From Strigamia acuminata (lineage: Eukaryota > Arthropoda > Chilopoda > Geophilomorpha > Linotaeniidae), in assembly GCA_949358305.1 (NCBI GenBank), contig OX442322.1:620001-684000 (forward strand): a stretch of 64,000 nt of DNA, in the 5' to 3' direction. This document shows, piece by piece, positions 60,501 to 64,000 of the stretch. The notes under the pieces were generated by a model. It ran no database searches. It worked only from the letters and a program-made list of their open reading frames with translations, and had not been told where the DNA came from. Both the position numbers and the translations under genes were made by a program. Position 1 is the stretch's first letter. Each line of letters begins with the position of its first letter.

Positions 60501-62380
60501 GAGGTTCTCGTGGCAATGCGCCACAAGCCCATCCAGCAGCGCACCATGGTCCACCTCCAACTGGAGCTGCAACTGCATATAAGTGGCGTTATGTTGGAGG
60601 CGATTCCGAGTGTAGGCGCTGGAAAAGAGAGGAACATTTGCGCAAAGTGCAGGAACCTGGCAAATTGAAAACAGATGTTTATTTTTTCCCAGAAGCAGGA
60701 CTCAGATTACGTTCTAGAGGTGACGTTGAGGAATTCTGTCACATGAACAATATTCCTTATGATCCTGAACTATTTTATTTTGGCAATATGGAATATGAAT
60801 TGGAGGATCTTCCGCAACCACTTCCCAGAGTGCACCTTTGTCGTCGTGATCCCACAAGTTACGCAGAGGCTGTAAGATTTCCGGATGCGACCAAATGGCA
60901 GGAAGCCATTAATGAAGAGTTAGACACTTTTGCAAAAAAAGGCGTTTATGAAGAGGTCCCAAAACCGGAAAATACAACCATATTAGGGTGCAAGTGGCTC
61001 TTCAAACTGAAGGAAGATGCTCTAGGCAAACCAGCTAGATATCGCGCCAGATTAGTGGCACAGGGCTTTCGCCAAACGTTAGGAGTGGACTACGATGAAG
61101 TCTTTAGCCCTGTTGTCAACTTTGTTCTCATACGCCTATTCTTCTGCCTGCTAGTAGTGCTTAAAGGGTGGAAGGACGCACACTTAGATGTGAAGTGCGC
61201 ATACCTATATGGTGATCTTGCGCACAAAGTATATATGCGCATTCCAGCTGGCGCAACATGTTCAAATCCAAATCACGTATGGCTCCTGATAAAGTCGCTC
61301 TATGGTCTCCACCAGTCCGGGCGCCAATGGTTTGAAAAACTAGATCAAACATTGCGCGATTTAGAATTTCGCAGATTACCAGGATGCAACTGTGTATACA
61401 TATACGGAACTTCCGCCGTGATGCTAATTTACGTCGATGATATAGTTCTATTTTACGCTACTGATGGCGTACTGACGCAATTAATTGCCCTCATTAGCAC
61501 CAAATTCGATGTCGTGAATTTAAGACCAATTACGAAACTTTTAGGTGTAGAGTTCATCCGTACTCCCAAAGGAATCTTCATCATCCAACGTGCATACATA
61601 CAGAAGATTCTCAAGAAATTTGAAATTGTCGCCGATAAACTCATCAAGGTCCCAGTAACACCAGGAACAACGCTCGTCAAAGGGTCGAAAGAGAACTTGC
61701 CAGAATTTCCTTATCGTTCGTTAATTGGCTCTCTTCTCTTCCTCGCATCGAGGACACGACCAGATATATTATTCTCAGTGATAATGTTGTCACAGTTCAA
61801 CAATTGCTACAACCACACTCACATCAAGGCGCTCATGCAGGTTGTACGCTACGTGGGCAATACTTTGGATTATGCAATTGAACTGTCAAATTGTTCCAAT
61901 GAACAACTATGGGGATATACTGACGCGTCCTGGGCCACCGAAGTCAGCACTTCTTTGAGTTTCGGCGGGTATATAGCCTATATTGGAAACGTCCCCATCG
62001 GATGGAGTTGTAGAAAACAGACCAGCGTGGCGTGCTCAACGATGGAGGCGGAATTTGTCGCCCTCGTTGAGTGCGTCAGGGAGCTGTATTGGCTCGACTA
62101 CGTCTACAGTTCCGTCCCGATGCTGAATAGATCTTCACCACCTATAGTGTTCTCCGATGCGCTTTCTTCCATCCAATTCACATCAAATGACGTGGAGAAC
62201 AGTAAAACGAAACATATCCGAGTGAAATTTCATTGGATTCGGGAATGGTACACAGCAGGTGCATTCCAATTGCGCAAAGTCCCCGGATCAATAAACGTAG
62301 CAGACATTTTTACCAAATGGTTGGGTTCATCTCAACTGCGACTGCTAATTTCCCGGATTTTCAATTTCAACCAATTGTGA
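57542..62380 (+). CDS. gag-pol: Copia-1 Gag-Pol polyprotein, intact
   Basis: 1612 residues from ATG 57542. Gag domain residues 1-200; zinc knuckle CFNCQEFGHYANKC (235-248); protease WIVDCGATDHVC with catalytic D320; a Pro/Lys-rich linker (about 430-555); GAG-pre-integrase HSRLGH...CNHC; integrase core D632, D695, E731; a long Pro/Thr/Ser-rich linker (about 920-985); a conserved IN-RT segment (DVEEFCHMNNIPYDPELF); RT with YVDD at about 1297-1300; RNase H with TDASW (D1461), MEAEF and SDALSS. The order PR-IN-RT-RH is diagnostic of Copia. The protease reads D-C-G where D-S-G or D-T-G is usual. No stops or frameshifts, so the element may be active. Confidence 0.95.
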   Translation: MSKSADGNPGRLPILSVGNYELWQRSMRMVLRSEELWEHVTEEEEEDFLKTAGDKEKKKYKRRKAKALGLIYCSVSEAKKSALDDCKTPKEAWDILANIYAPSSRAQQAAMRREFLNLRLEQGEDMADFLGRVDYHVRQMKDIGEITSSDHHAYQYLDLLPREYSQISFTTYHLPKGEFTPKKVSEQLLAEHMRLKAMDSRDIDNSKSPRAYAGEKQQRGRNRSRPSRPLSSVQCFNCQEFGHYANKCPLSPRRDDKNQPTASLQRKPRSSSRKRNKSSNRDDSRPRGNSSARRETNFFASAPQPMPTIHFMQSHEWIVDCGATDHVCYVQAWFQDFVKVVPFNIALGQGHSEVLGKGKVQIVTMINNVECVANLQDVLFAPKFEANLISISKMDKAKHHIHIWDGGVHVYKSDINHPMLRAKEKGGLYYVDSLCTPSTVISTVNAPVIQTTAPARTLVTAEEDYIQYPKAKKKSKDPELFTDFRLEFPPLPNEIPPPAPIKVTQSKTLPVPTPTNPLPQVPSFAKTLKANPPISQPSSNSKPNSKPTNAKKVAAPSVKKDATGIWHSRLGHLHTNAMKLLAGNDQVYGVTPAEVNKELSCNHCRIAKSTRISHKPDEHPISTKALDLLHMDVWGASRTTSYGGARYVLTIIDDATRYAWIFPMAQKSQVFGLFKDYVTRIERVTGKRVKAIRTDRGGEFLSNEFDRYLKETGIQAQRTNPHSPAMNGTAERINRTMEDYTRAILDETGLPNELWAEFAVTFSYIKNRCPHSRLKNEVPYILWRRRALSLRHLRKLGSKCWVHHTAPGRDKLDPRAWEGYLVGYATTTRGYHVWNPTDNKVIESIHVKIDERQSYKRSNHYRGPQEPWTGPDLNQTHQASQIYEPLRISQPQVRFDDELEYTDWPKFPDSEDECDTDYDSDDLAPPGAQARTPPGSPIRIPTPVLSPIISPVISRAPSPLITPGNTPTHTPPGTPPGSPPRFVNARRGSRGNAPQAHPAAHHGPPPTGAATAYKWRYVGGDSECRRWKREEHLRKVQEPGKLKTDVYFFPEAGLRLRSRGDVEEFCHMNNIPYDPELFYFGNMEYELEDLPQPLPRVHLCRRDPTSYAEAVRFPDATKWQEAINEELDTFAKKGVYEEVPKPENTTILGCKWLFKLKEDALGKPARYRARLVAQGFRQTLGVDYDEVFSPVVNFVLIRLFFCLLVVLKGWKDAHLDVKCAYLYGDLAHKVYMRIPAGATCSNPNHVWLLIKSLYGLHQSGRQWFEKLDQTLRDLEFRRLPGCNCVYIYGTSAVMLIYVDDIVLFYATDGVLTQLIALISTKFDVVNLRPITKLLGVEFIRTPKGIFIIQRAYIQKILKKFEIVADKLIKVPVTPGTTLVKGSKENLPEFPYRSLIGSLLFLASRTRPDILFSVIMLSQFNNCYNHTHIKALMQVVRYVGNTLDYAIELSNCSNEQLWGYTDASWATEVSTSLSFGGYIAYIGNVPIGWSCRKQTSVACSTMEAEFVALVECVRELYWLDYVYSSVPMLNRSSPPIVFSDALSSIQFTSNDVENSKTKHIRVKFHWIREWYTAGAFQLRKVPGSINVADIFTKWLGSSQLRLLISRIFNFNQL

Positions 62381-62588
62381 CATTCTTAATTTTGTTTTTC
62401 CCGAGTTTTGAGGATCATCGAGTTCCAGTGGGAATTTTCGGGCTTCCGTAGTGATTAATATAACAGTACTCGGCTCGATGTTCCAAATTATTATTTCCAT
62501 TATTATTACTCTATGGAAAGTTACATTTAAAGTTTTTCCCTTGACTTATTCTTTATTTTTGCGGCTATTTGCCATCGAAGGGAGAAAT
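62381..62588 (+). other. Copia-1 3' UTR and polypurine tract
   Basis: A short 3' UTR ending in GAAGGGAGAAA (62577-62587), the plus-strand primer tract, one base before the 3' LTR. Confidence 0.8.
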
Positions 62589-63060
62589 TGTTGTTTATCG
62601 ATGCCAAACAGTCCTCTGTACTTGTTTTGCGCATTTCTTAATGTATTACTGCATTATGCAGCCTAGTGTATTTATTAGGATTTATTTCATTATTTAACAT
62701 TGGGCATAATGCTGCCTCTATACTGTTTACATTTGTATTACTTATTATCAACACCAGATGGTGTGCATGTATGTTTTTCACAATCACAATGGCCGCTTGC
62801 ACGCCAGCAAGCACTCATGTATTTTCTCCATCTAAATGGACCAAATTATGTAAGCATTTTTGTTTTTATTAAACATTTAGTTTATTTTACATTGTGTTTG
62901 CTATATATAAGCACTTTAGAGTACAGTGGCATTATTTTCCAACCGTTTTCAAGCGTTGGAAGTGCGCGCACGTCATTGCGCTCACATTTGTTGTGTTTAG
63001 GCATCTAATCACGCTTCCACACACAGTATTTCATACTGTGCAGCGCACTCCTCTGCTACA
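62589..63060 (+). repeat. Copia-1 3' LTR
   Basis: 472 bp, equal in length to the 5' LTR, with about six substitutions (for example cctctg for cctccg, atttttg for attttcg, gagtac for gagtgc). It ends CTACA and is followed by GAAAT. Confidence 0.95.
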
Positions 63061-64000
63061 GAAATAGCAAGTTTACCAGAAAAGGGCGAGTGGAACCAAG
63101 CTATGACTGATGAAATCGACACCATGCATGAGCGTGAAGTGTGGGAGCTAGTTCCACCACCACCCGACACTAAAGTGATTGGATGCAGATGGATCTACAC
63201 CGTTAAACAGAATGATCAAAGGGAAATTGCTAGATACAAAGCCCGACTTGTAGCGCAAGGTTTTTCGCAAATGTACGGCGAGTCATATGAAGAGACATTT
63301 TCTCCTGTGGTGGATTTTTCGATTGTACGATTCATGTTCACACTTTTGGTTTGCATGCTCAAATGGTCGTATATCCAAGCAGATGTTAAGTGTGCGTATC
63401 TCTACGCGAAGCTACACAAGACCATATACATGCGCCAGCCCAAGGGATTTATTCATCCAGACAAACAAAATTACGTTTGCCGACTGCTTAGAGCAATTTA
63501 TGGATTGCATCAATCCGGCAGAGAATGGGGCATAGAATTGGAAGAGACTTTACTCAAACTTGGATTGCAACACGTAAACTGGTGTAATTGTGTCTACAAA
63601 TACAAGAACGTTGCGTATTTGATCGTGTACGTGGACGACATTGTCGTTATTGGAAAGCAGTATGCTGATGCGATGGATGTACTGAACATGATTAAGACTC
63701 AATTCGATTTGGTCATTCTGGGAAAGACAAAGAAGCTACTAGGGGTTGAATTCTGTTCGCACATACAACAAATGGTGTTACATCAGAGAACTTATGTCAA
63801 CAAAGTCTTACTGAGATTCAAGGACTTTTTAGACCCAGTGAAGATAAGGTCGCAACCAATGACCAAATCAACCGTTCTCACCAAAAAAGATTGTCCAAAT
63901 ATGATCGAGGACTTGAAACTAATGGAAAGAATCCCTTATCGAAGCTTACTCGGATTGTTGGCATTCATCGGATCGAGAACCAGACCAGACATGACTTATG
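63061..64000 (+). CDS. pol: Copia-2 reverse transcriptase, runs off the window
   Basis: Open for 313 codons from the target duplication to the window end, in register with the Copia-2 frame at 56170. RT motifs: WIYTVKQNDQREIARYKARL, GESYEETFSPVV, ADVKCAYLYA, GLHQSGREW, LIVYVDDIVVIG (YVDD at 63628-63639), KLLGVEF and RIPYRSLLGLLAFIGSRTRP. It is clearly diverged from Copia-1 (about half identical by eye), so it is another lineage. RNase H and the 3' LTR lie to the right of the window. Confidence 0.9.

Larger units (their letters stand above)
56171..63060 (+). mobile_element. Copia-1: complete Copia LTR retrotransposon
   Basis: 6890 bp, with 472-bp LTRs (56171-56642 and 62589-63060), target duplication GAAAT, primer site, a 0.86-kb leader, one uninterrupted gag-pol ORF of 1612 codons, a polypurine tract (62577-62587) and 3' LTR. 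The LTRs differ at about six positions (roughly 1.3%), so the insertion is recent but older per base than Gypsy-1. It lies inside the Copia-2 coding region. Confidence 0.97.

Noticed and set aside
1-64000. CRISPR arrays, rRNA and tRNA genes.
   Set aside because: No spacer-repeat arrays of the right form and no complete tRNA cloverleaf were seen. The tRNA-like matches are retroelement primer sites. Reading by eye could miss a diverged tRNA.

Overview
The window is arthropod, most likely insect, nuclear DNA, made almost entirely of nested mobile elements. The evidence is a Polinton/adintovirus gene block of the type found in animal genomes, Copia and Ty3/Gypsy LTR retrotransposons with insect-like tRNA primer sites, an hAT fragment, AT-rich spacers and short-intron splice signals. 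I see no certain host gene. The sequence does not allow a species call.

Layout. 1-1272: 5' leader, primer site and LTR of a minus-strand Copia (Copia-4), cut by the window edge. 1410-8788: an endogenous Polinton/adintovirus block. Capsid and packaging genes run leftward and a zinc-ribbon/PLA2, integrase and protease set runs rightward from a (TA)-rich divergent promoter. Two of its genes are frameshifted and no DNA polymerase B is visible. 8789-12252: AT-rich repeats, a possible small two-exon gene, an 82-bp tandem array and a 47-bp GC-rich minisatellite. 12253-26630: Gypsy-1, a 14.4-kb complete Ty3/Gypsy element with 1749-bp LTRs, TSD AATT, gag, a -1 frameshift site, pol and an unidentified third ORF. 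26631-28348: spacer with a candidate solo LTR. 28349-31722: decayed Gypsy-3 interrupted by an hAT fragment.

31700-64000 is a nest. Copia-3a (minus) is cut by Copia-3b (minus). Copia-3b's 3' LTR holds a solo LTR related to Gypsy-1. Copia-2 (plus) appears to sit in Copia-3b. Copia-1 (plus, 6.9 kb, full-length gag-pol, TSD GAAAT) sits in Copia-2. Gypsy-2 (minus, 16.4 kb, TSD ACGT) sits at the Copia-3b/Copia-2 boundary. Gypsy-2 also carries a third, internal LTR next to an inverted duplication.

The elements share logic. Both Gypsy elements use an A AAA AAC slippery site between gag and pol, and both have a long non-envelope ORF in the env position. The Copia elements use two different segments of initiator tRNA-Met as primer sites. 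The least ordinary signals are RNA-level. The Gypsy-1 type LTR holds a duplicated, structured module of about 200-270 nt with compensatory changes between copies and families. The Gypsy-2 LTR holds an array of four hairpins with constant flanks and different stems.
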